From: Mollicutes bacterium
Lineage (GTDB): Bacteria > Bacillota_I > Bacilli_A > RF39 > UBA660
Assembly: GCA_004552445.1 (NCBI GenBank)
Contig: SFOJ01000002.1
Location: 21,128-85,127, forward strand
DNA: 64,000 nt
Reading direction: 5' to 3'
The notes under the pieces are model-generated. The model searched no databases. It saw only the letters and a list, made by a program, of their open reading frames with translations, and was not told where the DNA came from. Shown here in pieces: positions 26,041-34,228 of this stretch. Numbering within the stretch: the first letter of the stretch is position 1; every line of letters starts with the position of its first letter. The translations under genes and the position numbers were made by a program.

Positions 26041-26532
26041 TTACTTACCTCCCTTATCCCAAGGCCAAGGATTATCTATCCAAGTCCATTTATCACTACT
26101 AACAACATCTTTTACACATAATGGACCATAAACATTCTCATATTTATTCTTAAGTTCATTATACATTTTCTTATATTCTTGAAAATTATTTAACATTTTC
26201 TTATCAGTAGGATGAATATCTAAATACAAATTCATGTCTTTCATAGCAAAATTATACATTTGTATTTTATAAAGTAACATATCTCTATCATTTGTGACTT
26301 TTAATTTATAAACATGATTTTTATATCTAGAGTACATATCACTAAACATATTCCCTTTATTAAATCCCTCCATAGGTGAATACAAAGATTCATCTCTATT
26401 AAAATTAATACTGTCGATATTAATATCTATATCATTATATTTACTTTTATCAACATATTTATTTATGTCGTATTCATATTCAAGTTCATTAGATACTATA
26501 TCGAAGTAATTATTATTTTCATCATATAACAT
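26041..26532 (-). CDS. CotJA-CotJB fusion spore coat protein
   Basis: A 163-residue protein. Its C-terminal 80 residues match CotJB: YNFAMKDMNLYLDIHPTDKK and KWTWIDNPWPWDKG (the conserved W-x-x-x-NPWPW end). Just before, ESLYSPMEGFNKGNMFSDMY matches the CotJA core (Y-x-P-x-x-G-x-x-x-G-T-x-F-x-x-L-type motif), and the first 40 residues are Asp/Asn/Tyr-rich. In Bacillus cotJA and cotJB are separate genes; here one frame joins them. AGGAGG lies eight bases before the ATG. Partners in the cotJ operon with cotJC; the fusion assignment for the JA part is inferred from pattern. Confidence 0.78.
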   Translation of the reverse strand: MLYDENNNYFDIVSNELEYEYDINKYVDKSKYNDIDINIDSINFNRDESLYSPMEGFNKGNMFSDMYSRYKNHVYKLKVTNDRDMLLYKIQMYNFAMKDMNLYLDIHPTDKKMLNNFQEYKKMYNELKNKYENVYGPLCVKDVVSSDKWTWIDNPWPWDKGGK

Positions 26533-26551
26533 TTTTCAATCCTCCTAGACT

Positions 26552-26559
26552 ATTGTATG
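26552..26559 (-). promoter_or_regulatory. possible sigma-E-type -10 of the cotJ operon
   Basis: CATACAAT on the minus strand, the form of a sigma-E -10 element, about 20 bases before the CotJA/JB start. A clear -35 was not identified (ATACGAT lies 14 bases upstream), and transcription would begin very close to the ribosome site, so this is tentative. Confidence 0.35.
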
Positions 26560-26620
26560 TAATTAAAAAAACTATCGTATAGACTAGTTACTCAAAAAAA
26601 TGTAAAATATACAAAAAAAC

Positions 26621-26650
26621 TTGTATATATTTTTCTAATAATGATACAAT
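26621..26650 (+). promoter_or_regulatory. promoter of tsaE
   Basis: TTGTAT (26621-26626), 18-base spacer, TACAAT (26645-26650), about 10 bases before the GGTGAT ribosome site of tsaE. One to two mismatches to the sigma-A consensus. Confidence 0.6.
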
Positions 26651-26666
26651 GAATATGGTGATATAA

Positions 26667-27119
26667 ATGCAATATAAAATAACAACTTATTCAGAAGATG
26701 ATACGATCGAATTAGCTCAAAATATTGAATCCGAAAAGTTTCCTAATATGGTTATATGCCTTATTGGAGATTTAGGAAGTGGTAAAACAGTATTTGCTAA
26801 AGCATTCGCAAAAGCATTAGGCATTAATGACAACATTACATCTCCAACTTTTAATATTATTAAAGAATATGATGGTGGGGAAATGAAAATGTTCCATATG
26901 GATGTTTATCGTCTTAGTGACATCAAACAAGATTTAGGAATAGAAGAATACTTCACTAAACGTGGTGTATGCATAATAGAATGGGCTGATTTAATAGAAG
27001 ATATCTTACCTAAGAATAGATTAGATATTAAATTTAAAATGATAGATGAGAATACTAGACAAATAGTAATCACACCACATGGAAATAAGTATGAAGATTT
27101 ATGTGAAAGAGTTTTATAG
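26667..27119 (+). CDS. tsaE: tRNA threonylcarbamoyladenosine synthesis ATPase TsaE
   Basis: A 150-residue P-loop ATPase needed with TsaB and TsaD to form t6A37 on ANN-decoding tRNAs. Walker A CLIGDLGSGKTVFAK (about 31-45), SPTFNIIKEY, HMDVYRLSD and the switch CIIEWADLIED (about 108) are all in place. Length is normal. tsaB and tsaD are not in this window. A short promoter and a terminator give it its own transcript. Confidence 0.94.
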   Translation: MQYKITTYSEDDTIELAQNIESEKFPNMVICLIGDLGSGKTVFAKAFAKALGINDNITSPTFNIIKEYDGGEMKMFHMDVYRLSDIKQDLGIEEYFTKRGVCIIEWADLIEDILPKNRLDIKFKMIDENTRQIVITPHGNKYEDLCERVL

Positions 27120-27133
27120 AACTCTTTTTTTTT
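27108..27133 (+). terminator. intrinsic terminator after tsaE
   Basis: AGAGTT (27108-27113) pairs with AACTCT (27120-27125), followed by nine T. It overlaps the tsaE stop codon. Confidence 0.8.
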
Positions 27134-27176
27134 AATTAAAAATATAGTAAAATTAATAATATAATAGGAGGGGTCA

Positions 27177-29519
27177 ATGAAGACACTAAGTGATATAGAA
27201 TTAAAAAGAATAGATGCATATTATAGAGCAGCAAACTATTTATCAGTTGGTCAACTATATTTAAAAGATAATCCTCTTTTAAGGGAAAAATTAACACTTG
27301 AACACATTAAGCCAAATGTAGTTGGACACTGGGGAACAGCACCAGGACAAAATTTTATATATGTTCATCTAAATAGAATCATTAAGAAGAACAAATTAGA
27401 CATGATTTATATATCTGGTCCAGGTCATGGTGGACAAGCAATGGTTGCTAATACATATTTGGAGGGAAGTTATACTGAGATTTATCCTAATATTACAGAA
27501 GATGAAGCCGGTATGAAAAAACTATTTAAACAATTTAGTTTTCCAGGAGGTATTAGTTCACACGTTGCACCAGAAACTCCAGGAAGTATAAATGAAGGTG
27601 GAGAACTTGGCTATAGTCTTTCACATGCTTTTGGAGCAGTTCTTGATAATCCAGATCTTATTGCAGCATGTGTAGTAGGAGATGGGGAAGCAGAAACAGG
27701 TCCTTTAGCCGCATCATGGCATTTAAATAAAATATTAAATCCACTTACAGATGGTATAGTTTTGCCAATACTTCATCTAAATGGATATAAAATTGCAAAT
27801 CCAACAATATTTGCAAGAATGCCAGAAGAAGAATTAATTAAATTCTTTGAAGGATGTGGATGGGATCCATATATAGTAGAAGCAAATACTACTGCTAAAA
27901 TGCATGAATGCATGGCAAAGACACTAGATAGATGTATCAAAGATATAAATATTATTAAAGATAAAACAAGACTTAATAAAAGAGCAACTTTCCCAATGAT
28001 AATACTTAAAACACCAAAAGGGTGGGGAGGACCTAAATTACTTGATGGAAAGCAAATAGAAGGAACATTTAGAGCACATCAAGTCCCAGTAATAGTAAAT
28101 AAAGAACATCCAGAAAATGTAGAAATATTAGAAGCTTGGATGAAAAGTTATAAACCTGAAGAACTATTTGATAAAAATGGCACTCTTAAAAAAGAATTAA
28201 AAGCATTAGCTCCAACTGGAGATTATAGAATGGGAATGAATCCACATACTAATGGTGGAAAACTTCTTGAAGAATTAAACATCCCAGACTTTAGAGGATA
28301 CGCTTTAGATATAAAAAAACCTGGTGAAGTAATAGCTCAAGATATGATGGAATTAGGATACTTTATTAGAGACATTATTAGATTAAATGAATCTAAAAAG
28401 AACTTTAGAATATTTGGCCCAGATGAAGCACTTTCTAATAGACTAAACCATATTTTTGAAGTAACAAATAGGCAATGGAATGGTATAAGATATGATTATG
28501 ATGAATTTATAAATCCATATGGTAGAGTAATTGATTCAGTTCTTTCTGAACATCTATGTGAGGGTATGTTAGAAGGTTACTTGTTAACGGGAAGACATGG
28601 ATTTATGCATAGTTATGAAGCATTTATAAGAATAGTTGATTCAATGGCAAGTCAACATGCTAAATGGCTAAAAGTAACAAAAGATCTTCCATGGAGAAGA
28701 GATATAGCTTCATTAAATTATATTTTATCATCATACGTATGGCAACAAGACCATAATGGATTTACTCACCAAGATCCAGGATTCTTAAATCATATTGTTA
28801 CTAAGAAAGCAGATATAGTAAGAATATATTTACCTCCAGATACTAATACTTTAATATCATGCTTCGATCATTGCATTAGAAGTAAAAACTATATAAATGT
28901 AATAGTTGCATCAAAACATCCAAGACCACAATGGTTAACTATGGATGAAGCAATTAAACATTGTACTAAAGGACTTGGAATATGGAAATTTGCAAGTAAT
29001 GATGAAGGAAAAGAACCTGACCTTGTAATGGCATGCGCCGGTGAAACACCAACAATTGAAGTACTAGCCGCTACTAAAATATTAAGAGAAAAATTTCCAG
29101 AATTAAAAATTAGAGTAGTTAATGTAGTTGATTTAATGAAACTTGAAAGTCCTGAAAATCATCCACATGGACTTGATAATGATGAATATAATAGCATATT
29201 TACAAAAGACAAACCAATTATATTTGCATTCCATGGATATCCAAATTTAATTCATCAATTAGCATACAAAAGAGATAATAAAAATATGCATGTACATGGT
29301 TATATAGAAGAGGGTACTATTACAACAACATTTGATATGAAAGTACAAAATAAATTAGATAGATTTAATTTAGTAATGGATGCACTTAAATATTTACCAG
29401 AACTTGGGGATAGAAGAACTGCACTTACTGAATGGTGCAAAAACAAATTAATAGAACATAAAGAATATATCCATGAATATGGTGAAGACATGCCAGAAAT
29501 TAAAAATTGGAAATGGTAA
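27177..29519 (+). CDS. xfp: phosphoketolase (xylulose-5-P / fructose-6-P)
   Basis: A 780-residue thiamine diphosphate enzyme that splits xylulose 5-phosphate (and commonly fructose 6-phosphate) with phosphate to acetyl phosphate plus glyceraldehyde 3-phosphate or erythrose 4-phosphate. Signature GHWGTAPGQNFIYVHLNR (about 50-67), SGPGHGGQA, EGGELGYSLSHAFGAV and ThDP motif VVGDGEAETGPLAASWH are all present. The later half includes LLTGRHGFMHSYEAF and SYVWQQDHNGFTHQDPG (Glu/His catalytic region). Strong GGAGG start. It suggests heterofermentative sugar use making acetyl phosphate. Single-gene unit with a terminator at the end. Confidence 0.96.
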   Translation: MKTLSDIELKRIDAYYRAANYLSVGQLYLKDNPLLREKLTLEHIKPNVVGHWGTAPGQNFIYVHLNRIIKKNKLDMIYISGPGHGGQAMVANTYLEGSYTEIYPNITEDEAGMKKLFKQFSFPGGISSHVAPETPGSINEGGELGYSLSHAFGAVLDNPDLIAACVVGDGEAETGPLAASWHLNKILNPLTDGIVLPILHLNGYKIANPTIFARMPEEELIKFFEGCGWDPYIVEANTTAKMHECMAKTLDRCIKDINIIKDKTRLNKRATFPMIILKTPKGWGGPKLLDGKQIEGTFRAHQVPVIVNKEHPENVEILEAWMKSYKPEELFDKNGTLKKELKALAPTGDYRMGMNPHTNGGKLLEELNIPDFRGYALDIKKPGEVIAQDMMELGYFIRDIIRLNESKKNFRIFGPDEALSNRLNHIFEVTNRQWNGIRYDYDEFINPYGRVIDSVLSEHLCEGMLEGYLLTGRHGFMHSYEAFIRIVDSMASQHAKWLKVTKDLPWRRDIASLNYILSSYVWQQDHNGFTHQDPGFLNHIVTKKADIVRIYLPPDTNTLISCFDHCIRSKNYINVIVASKHPRPQWLTMDEAIKHCTKGLGIWKFASNDEGKEPDLVMACAGETPTIEVLAATKILREKFPELKIRVVNVVDLMKLESPENHPHGLDNDEYNSIFTKDKPIIFAFHGYPNLIHQLAYKRDNKNMHVHGYIEEGTITTTFDMKVQNKLDRFNLVMDALKYLPELGDRRTALTEWCKNKLIEHKEYIHEYGEDMPEIKNWKW

Positions 29520-29520
29520 A

Positions 29521-29548
29521 AAAACGTAAGATTAACTCTTACGTTTTA
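29521..29548. terminator. bidirectional terminator between xfp and the Tim44-like gene
   Basis: AAAACGTAAGA (29521-29531) and TCTTACGTTTT (29537-29547), loop TTAAC. A-rich before and T-rich after, so it can serve both converging genes. Confidence 0.8.
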
Positions 29549-29557
29549 ATATGTTTT

Positions 29558-30439
29558 CTAGTCACCAATAACTTTTTGTTTAGTTACTACTTTTTTTGAT
29601 ATTAACCAACCATAATTATCTTTAACTATAGTATTATGACAAAATTCACATATATCACTTTGATTATTCTTCTTTATTGTAGCACCACATACTGGGCAAT
29701 TAGTAGTTTCACTTTTAAGAGTACTAACAATGGTAAGAATAGTGGTTACATCTAATCTAACATCCATACCTCTAGCAATAATAATTGAATTATTATTAAC
29801 AATATAATCTCTCATAGCTAAGTCAAGAACAACATCTAAACTATATTTGCCATTTTCTTCTTTAAAATTTTTAAAGGTACATCCATATATAGTAATATCA
29901 TCTATTATATTTCTTTGTTTCTTTCTTTTTAATGTTTCAAGCATACTCTTGTAAGAATTGTATAAATCGTCAGTTGTTAAACTTCTAATAGTTTCATAGT
30001 CAAAATTAACCCATGCTTCTTGAAGTTTAACATACATCTCACAAATCGTCGAAACAAATTTATCTTTATCTAGATTAGGTATTTTAGTTTCTATATTATC
30101 AAGCCATATATTACTTATATTATTTAGTTTACTGTGAGTAATAACTAATTTCTCAGAATTAATATCTTTATCAGTAATCCTTCTTCTTATATATTCAACT
30201 ATAACAGCAACAATCATACAAATAAATATAATTAATGCTAAAGGAGTACTTATATTTGATTTAGAACCGAAATTATATCCGCCATCGAAATCAAAGCCTC
30301 CACCGCCCAAATCAAAGCCTCCACCGCCTAAATCATAATCAATATCAAATCCAGTATCAGCAAGCACTATATAACTACTAGATATAAAAAATAGTAATAT
30401 TATAAATATAATAAATAGCTTTAACTTCTTACTTTTCAT
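29558..30439 (-). CDS. membrane Tim44-like domain protein with zinc ribbon
   Basis: A 293-residue exported/membrane protein. Signal or first membrane segment (about 8-26), a Gly/Asp/Phe-rich linker with repeated LGGGGFD units, a second membrane segment (about 66-84), an RRR stop, then a Tim44-like NTF2-fold domain (about 100-235; KLQEAWVNFDYETIRSLTTD is typical). It ends with a CPVCG...CEFCH zinc ribbon. Such proteins in Firmicutes carry an uncharacterised lipid- or protein-binding domain; a role in envelope processes is inferred only. The neighbouring gene upstream is a shorter paralogue. Confidence 0.75.
   Translation of the reverse strand: MKSKKLKLFIIFIILLFFISSSYIVLADTGFDIDYDLGGGGFDLGGGGFDFDGGYNFGSKSNISTPLALIIFICMIVAVIVEYIRRRITDKDINSEKLVITHSKLNNISNIWLDNIETKIPNLDKDKFVSTICEMYVKLQEAWVNFDYETIRSLTTDDLYNSYKSMLETLKRKKQRNIIDDITIYGCTFKNFKEENGKYSLDVVLDLAMRDYIVNNNSIIIARGMDVRLDVTTILTIVSTLKSETTNCPVCGATIKKNNQSDICEFCHNTIVKDNYGWLISKKVVTKQKVIGD
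30288..30329 (-). repeat. two 21-bp tandem repeats coding a Gly-Asp-Phe linker
   Basis: Two 21-base units differing only in the last base, encoding GGGGFDL and GGGGFDF in the linker of the Tim44-like protein. GC-rich compared with the surroundings. Coordinates cover both copies. Confidence 0.85.
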
Positions 30440-30489
30440 ACTTTCACCAGTATAAGTATAACATAAAAAAATATGATTAAAAACATATT

Positions 30490-31047
30490 TTATATTTCAT
30501 CAATATATGTAACTAAATAACCATATTCTTCCATATTAAATGGCTTTCTGCAAAACTTACAAAGTCCACTATTATTAATATCAAGTATATTACCACAATA
30601 TGTACAACGTCTTGCTTCTTCTAAATGTTTAGTATGTCTTCTCTTGGAAAGAGTTATCTTATGTATTTTTTCTATTCTCTTATCATTAATACCACTTATA
30701 TAGTTATAATCCATATCAGTAAAATAATCCATATATCTAGACACTAATTCAACTTCAATAGTTATAAAATTATCAGTAATCATATTACCAACTATTTTAC
30801 TACTTTTAACATTCATTTCATCAAAACATCTTCTTATATTTTTATTTTTATATTCATTAATCATATTATTAAAGTTTACATATACATCATTAGCTAAATA
30901 ATGTCTAACATCTTCCATATTATTATTTTGTATAGAATTAAGTATCATAATAAATATATGATCAACATTACTTAAAAAAGTACTTTCTGAAAAACTATCA
31001 TCTGCTTTAATTATTTCTTCTATCATATTACTCCTTATATAATTCAT
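30490..31047 (-). CDS. short soluble Tim44-like zinc-ribbon protein
   Basis: A 185-residue paralogue of the preceding protein, without signal or membrane segments. The central part (ILNSIQNNNMEDVRHYLAND, then FITIEVELVSRYMDYF) is NTF2/Tim44-like, and a C-terminal CTYCG...CKFCR zinc ribbon (about 149-169) precedes MEEYGYLVTYIDE, which resembles KDNYGWLISKKV in the neighbour. Two starts are possible: ATG 31047 (after AGGGA) or ATG 31026 (four bases after AAGGAG). Both genes run the same way with a 50-base gap and likely form a unit. Confidence 0.65.
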   Translation of the reverse strand: MNYIRSNMIEEIIKADDSFSESTFLSNVDHIFIMILNSIQNNNMEDVRHYLANDVYVNFNNMINEYKNKNIRRCFDEMNVKSSKIVGNMITDNFITIEVELVSRYMDYFTDMDYNYISGINDKRIEKIHKITLSKRRHTKHLEEARRCTYCGNILDINNSGLCKFCRKPFNMEEYGYLVTYIDEI

Positions 31048-31417
31048 ATTATTCCCTAACTTATATTAAGTATAACACATTCACATAAAAATTAGTATTT
31101 TTTCACTAAACTATAATAATTTATTATTAAAATAATATTTAGAAAGGAAGTGATAAGTACCAACATTTTACAAGTAAATAATATTTTACATAAATAATAC
31201 TATATTTTCACAATTCTATAACAATTCATATGTAAAATTAAATATGTAAGAAGGAGGAATGATAGATAGGTAGGTAAAAAAATAAGTAGCTTCAACTCAC
31301 AATTAAATAAAACAATTTCTATTATATAGAGATACATTAAGTATGAATCAAATATTTAATGCATCTTTTTTTTATAGTATAAAATATGGTATTATTGAGT
31401 TATATAAGAGAGTATAT
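31048..31417. other. gene-poor AT-rich interval
   Basis: Between the Tim44-like gene and the HD gene there is no convincing protein gene. It holds an imperfect direct repeat (ATTTTACA then TAAATAAT, twice near 31165-31200), an AGGAAG followed by GTG and a 15-codon frame (about 31150-31197), and an AAGGAGG (31252-31258) with an ATG only one base later and a four-codon frame. No clear terminator or RNA fold was found. Confidence 0.5.
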
Positions 31418-31930
31418 ATGGATTTAGAAAGTATATTAACAAGTGATAATATTGAAGAAGAAATAAGATATAATGAAGACTATATATTTAGTTTAATACC
31501 GGAGCTTAAATATGAAGTAGGTTTTGATCAAAAACATCCTCATCATTCATTAGATGTATGGAATCATACAATAAAAGCATTAAAACATATAGAACCGAAT
31601 TTTGAACTTAGACTTATAGTATTACTTCATGATATAGGTAAACCATTTAGTTATCAAGATGGTGAAGACGGAGTAAGACATTTTAAAGGTCATGCAAAAA
31701 AATCAAGAGAAATATCAGAAGGAATATTAACAAGATTAAATATAGAACCAAAAGAAGAAATTCTATATGTTATAGAAAATCATGATACTCCAATAGATAC
31801 TAATACTATCAAAAATAGAGAATTAGAAATAAAAAGATTGAAGGTTCAATATGCTGATGCTTATGCACATTCTCCTTCAACCATTCAAAACCGAATTTTA
31901 AGACTAAATGCTATAAAAGAATTAATTTGA
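31418..31930 (+). CDS. HD domain phosphohydrolase
   Basis: A 170-residue HD-family metal-dependent hydrolase. HHSLDVWNHTIKAL supplies the first His ligand, VLLHDIGKPFSYQ (about 69-81) the HD pair, and later VIENHDTPID a His-Asp. This arrangement resembles HD proteins of the YqeK or CCA-HD type. The ATG at 31418 has AGAGAG upstream; an in-frame ATG 75 bases earlier lacks a ribosome site. Substrate unknown (nucleotide or phosphate ester). It overlaps murE tail to tail by nine bases. Confidence 0.8.
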   Translation: MDLESILTSDNIEEEIRYNEDYIFSLIPELKYEVGFDQKHPHHSLDVWNHTIKALKHIEPNFELRLIVLLHDIGKPFSYQDGEDGVRHFKGHAKKSREISEGILTRLNIEPKEEILYVIENHDTPIDTNTIKNRELEIKRLKVQYADAYAHSPSTIQNRILRLNAIKELI

Positions 31931-33283
31931 TTTATAATTTAATACTTCTTCTACATCATCTAAATGTATTTTTTCTTTACCAATTATTTGATAATCCTCA
32001 TGTCCTTTACCAAGTATTAATAAAATATCATCTTTTTCCATTATATCTATACCATGTTTAATAGCTTGTCTTCTATCTAGGATAACTTCATAGTTATCTT
32101 TTTTAACACCTTCTAATATATCATTCATAATAGCCTGTGGATCTTCAGTTCTAGGATTATCACTTGTGAATATTACATAATCAGATAATCTAGAAGCTAT
32201 TTCTCCCATAATTGGTCTTTTCTTAGGATCTCTATCTCCACCACAACCAACTAATGTAATAACACGATTCTTTTTAAGTTCATTATACGCAGTAATAACT
32301 TTTTCAACAGCATCTGGTGTATGCGCATAATCAATAACAGCAACTCCACCATTAACTTTATATGCTTCACATCTTCCTTTAGGAGCTTTTATCATATTAG
32401 TTTTACTAACAATTTCATCCATACTAAAGCCATATTGATTAAGAATAGATACAACAGTTAAATAATTGTATACATTAAATTTACTAGTAAGTGGTACTAA
32501 CACATCATAAGTTTTTCCTTCAAAGCTAAATGTAAGATTTGTTTCACTTGGGTGAGTTTCAAAATTAATAATTTTATAATCTCCATCAAATCCAAAAGAA
32601 ACTCTTTTATGACCTTCTTTTTTAAAATAAATACTTGATTCATCATCAGAGTTTACAATAATAACAGCATCTTTTGTCAAATGATTAAGTATTAATAATT
32701 TAGCATTTAAATAATTCTCCATTGTTTTATGATAATCTAAATGATCTTCAGTAAGGTTAGTAAATCCAATAATTGAGTAATTTATATTAGTAAGTCTATC
32801 ATAAGATAAAGCTTGACTACTTACTTCCATTACTACTGTTTTAGCTCCACTTTCATATGCATTCATAAGAAGTTTATAAACAGTTAATATATCTGGAGTA
32901 GTATTATTAAGTTCAATATGTTCATCTTTATGATAATAACCAATAGTTCCAATATAAGCAGCATCTATTCCCATATTAAGTAACATTTGATATGTTAAAT
33001 AACAACTAGTAGTTTTACCATTAGTTCCAGTAACACCTATAAGTTTCATTTCATTTAATTTTTCACCATATTCTCTATGAAGAATTTCTCTTAAATATTT
33101 ATCAGTATCTTCTACTTTTTCATAAGGAATATCAAAATCTATATCCTTTTCACAAATAATTTTAGATGCTCCATTTTTAATAGCACTTTCTATAAAATCA
33201 TGACCATCTACAGTTAAACCTTTTAAAGCGATAAAAGTTTGTCCTTTTTGTACTTTTCTAGAATCACTTTCAAATTTAAACAT
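31922..33283 (-). CDS. murE: UDP-MurNAc-tripeptide synthetase MurE (meso-DAP type)
   Basis: A 453-residue cytosolic Mur ligase that adds the third amino acid to UDP-MurNAc-L-Ala-D-Glu. The ATP loop GVTGTNGKTTSCYLTYQM (about 99-116), the carbamylated Lys region and FTNLTEDHLDYHKTM are present. The substrate-specifying motif reads DNPRTEDP (about 386), where Arg marks meso-diaminopimelate enzymes; lysine-adding MurE has a different motif. So the wall is probably DAP-type. It stands outside a dcw cluster. GAGGAAGTG precedes the ATG. Confidence 0.94.
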   Translation of the reverse strand: MFKFESDSRKVQKGQTFIALKGLTVDGHDFIESAIKNGASKIICEKDIDFDIPYEKVEDTDKYLREILHREYGEKLNEMKLIGVTGTNGKTTSCYLTYQMLLNMGIDAAYIGTIGYYHKDEHIELNNTTPDILTVYKLLMNAYESGAKTVVMEVSSQALSYDRLTNINYSIIGFTNLTEDHLDYHKTMENYLNAKLLILNHLTKDAVIIVNSDDESSIYFKKEGHKRVSFGFDGDYKIINFETHPSETNLTFSFEGKTYDVLVPLTSKFNVYNYLTVVSILNQYGFSMDEIVSKTNMIKAPKGRCEAYKVNGGVAVIDYAHTPDAVEKVITAYNELKKNRVITLVGCGGDRDPKKRPIMGEIASRLSDYVIFTSDNPRTEDPQAIMNDILEGVKKDNYEVILDRRQAIKHGIDIMEKDDILLILGKGHEDYQIIGKEKIHLDDVEEVLNYKSN

Positions 33284-33447
33284 TTTCTCACTTCCTCTAA
33301 ATAATATTATAACATATTAAAAAATATTATTAATTAGTTTACATCCACAAACATTCCACATTACATTTTACTTAACACTATAGTTACATTGTTTATTGCA
33401 TTTTATCAACTAGAATGTTATTATTTATGTAGAAAGTAGTGAAATTT

Positions 33448-33984
33448 ATGATTACTAATAGATTAAAAACAGAACTAAATAAAAAAGAGTACTATGAAGT
33501 AAATCCTAAAACTGGAAGTCAAAAAAGAATAAATATCAATAAACTGTTAGATAATGCTAAAAAAGCATTAAAAAGAGCCGTTTTAATAGGTTTAGCGCTG
33601 GGTACAATTGGAACAGGAGTATTAAGTTATATTTTTGCTGGTGAAATAGCAGATTTTAAAGAAGAAAAATCTTATAAGAAAGCAGCAGCAACAGCGTATA
33701 GTGAGTATAAAAGTGCACATCCAGACTATAAAGATGGAGAAAATATATGCACTCTTATAGATAGTCAAGGATGCTGTTGTATTGCATATCCTGATAAACT
33801 ATTAGAATTTATTTTAGATAGTAGTCCAATTGCAAAAAGATGTTCTGATCCTGATTGCACAACATGTAGTAAAAATAAGGAAATAGAGGAGTCGGTTAAT
33901 GACATTTTAAGAAGTGATCCTAGATTTACAGAAATAGTTGAAGAACATGAGCATAATCAAGAAATGGAACAAATAAGGAGTTAA
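33448..33984 (+). CDS. cysteine-rich membrane-anchored hypothetical protein
   Basis: A 178-residue protein of no family I recognise. After about 50 polar, Lys-rich residues a single membrane segment (VLIGLALGTIGTGVLSYIF) is followed by a Lys-rich stretch, QGCCCIAYPDKLL, RCSDPDCTTCSK and an acidic His-containing tail. Cys positions could bind metal or form disulfides, depending on the side, which is not fixed by the sequence. An in-frame GTG at 33439 is an alternative start; neither has a strong ribosome site. Followed two bases later by a DUF1292-like gene. Confidence 0.6.
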   Translation: MITNRLKTELNKKEYYEVNPKTGSQKRININKLLDNAKKALKRAVLIGLALGTIGTGVLSYIFAGEIADFKEEKSYKKAAATAYSEYKSAHPDYKDGENICTLIDSQGCCCIAYPDKLLEFILDSSPIAKRCSDPDCTTCSKNKEIEESVNDILRSDPRFTEIVEEHEHNQEMEQIRS

Positions 33985-33986
33985 TA

Positions 33987-34208
33987 ATGGAAGAAGAAGT
34001 TAAGACTTTAATATTAAATGATAAAGAATTTGCTGTAGTTGATGAACTAGAATACAAAGGTAAAAAGTATATGTATCTAGTAGAACTAACAGGTGAAGAA
34101 ATACAAATAGTAGAAGAATTTATGGAAGACTTGAACACTGTTGTTAAAACAGTAAGTGATAAAAAACTTCTAGATATACTAGAAGTTGAATTTGCTAAAA
34201 GATTTTAA
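33987..34208 (+). CDS. DUF1292-like small protein
   Basis: A 73-residue acidic protein: TLILNDKEFAVVDELEYKGKKY, then MYLVELTG. This is the layout of DUF1292 (beta-rich, EYKGKKYxYL), common and uncharacterised in Firmicutes. AAGGAG precedes the ATG. It lies two bases after the cysteine-rich membrane gene and is followed by a terminator. Confidence 0.7.
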   Translation: MEEEVKTLILNDKEFAVVDELEYKGKKYMYLVELTGEEIQIVEEFMEDLNTVVKTVSDKKLLDILEVEFAKRF

Positions 34209-34228
34209 GAATGAATTTTCATTCTTTT
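34207..34228. terminator. bidirectional terminator
   Basis: AAGAATGA (34207-34214) and TCATTCTT (34219-34226), loop ATTT. It sits between two converging genes; a T-run follows on the plus strand. Confidence 0.7.
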
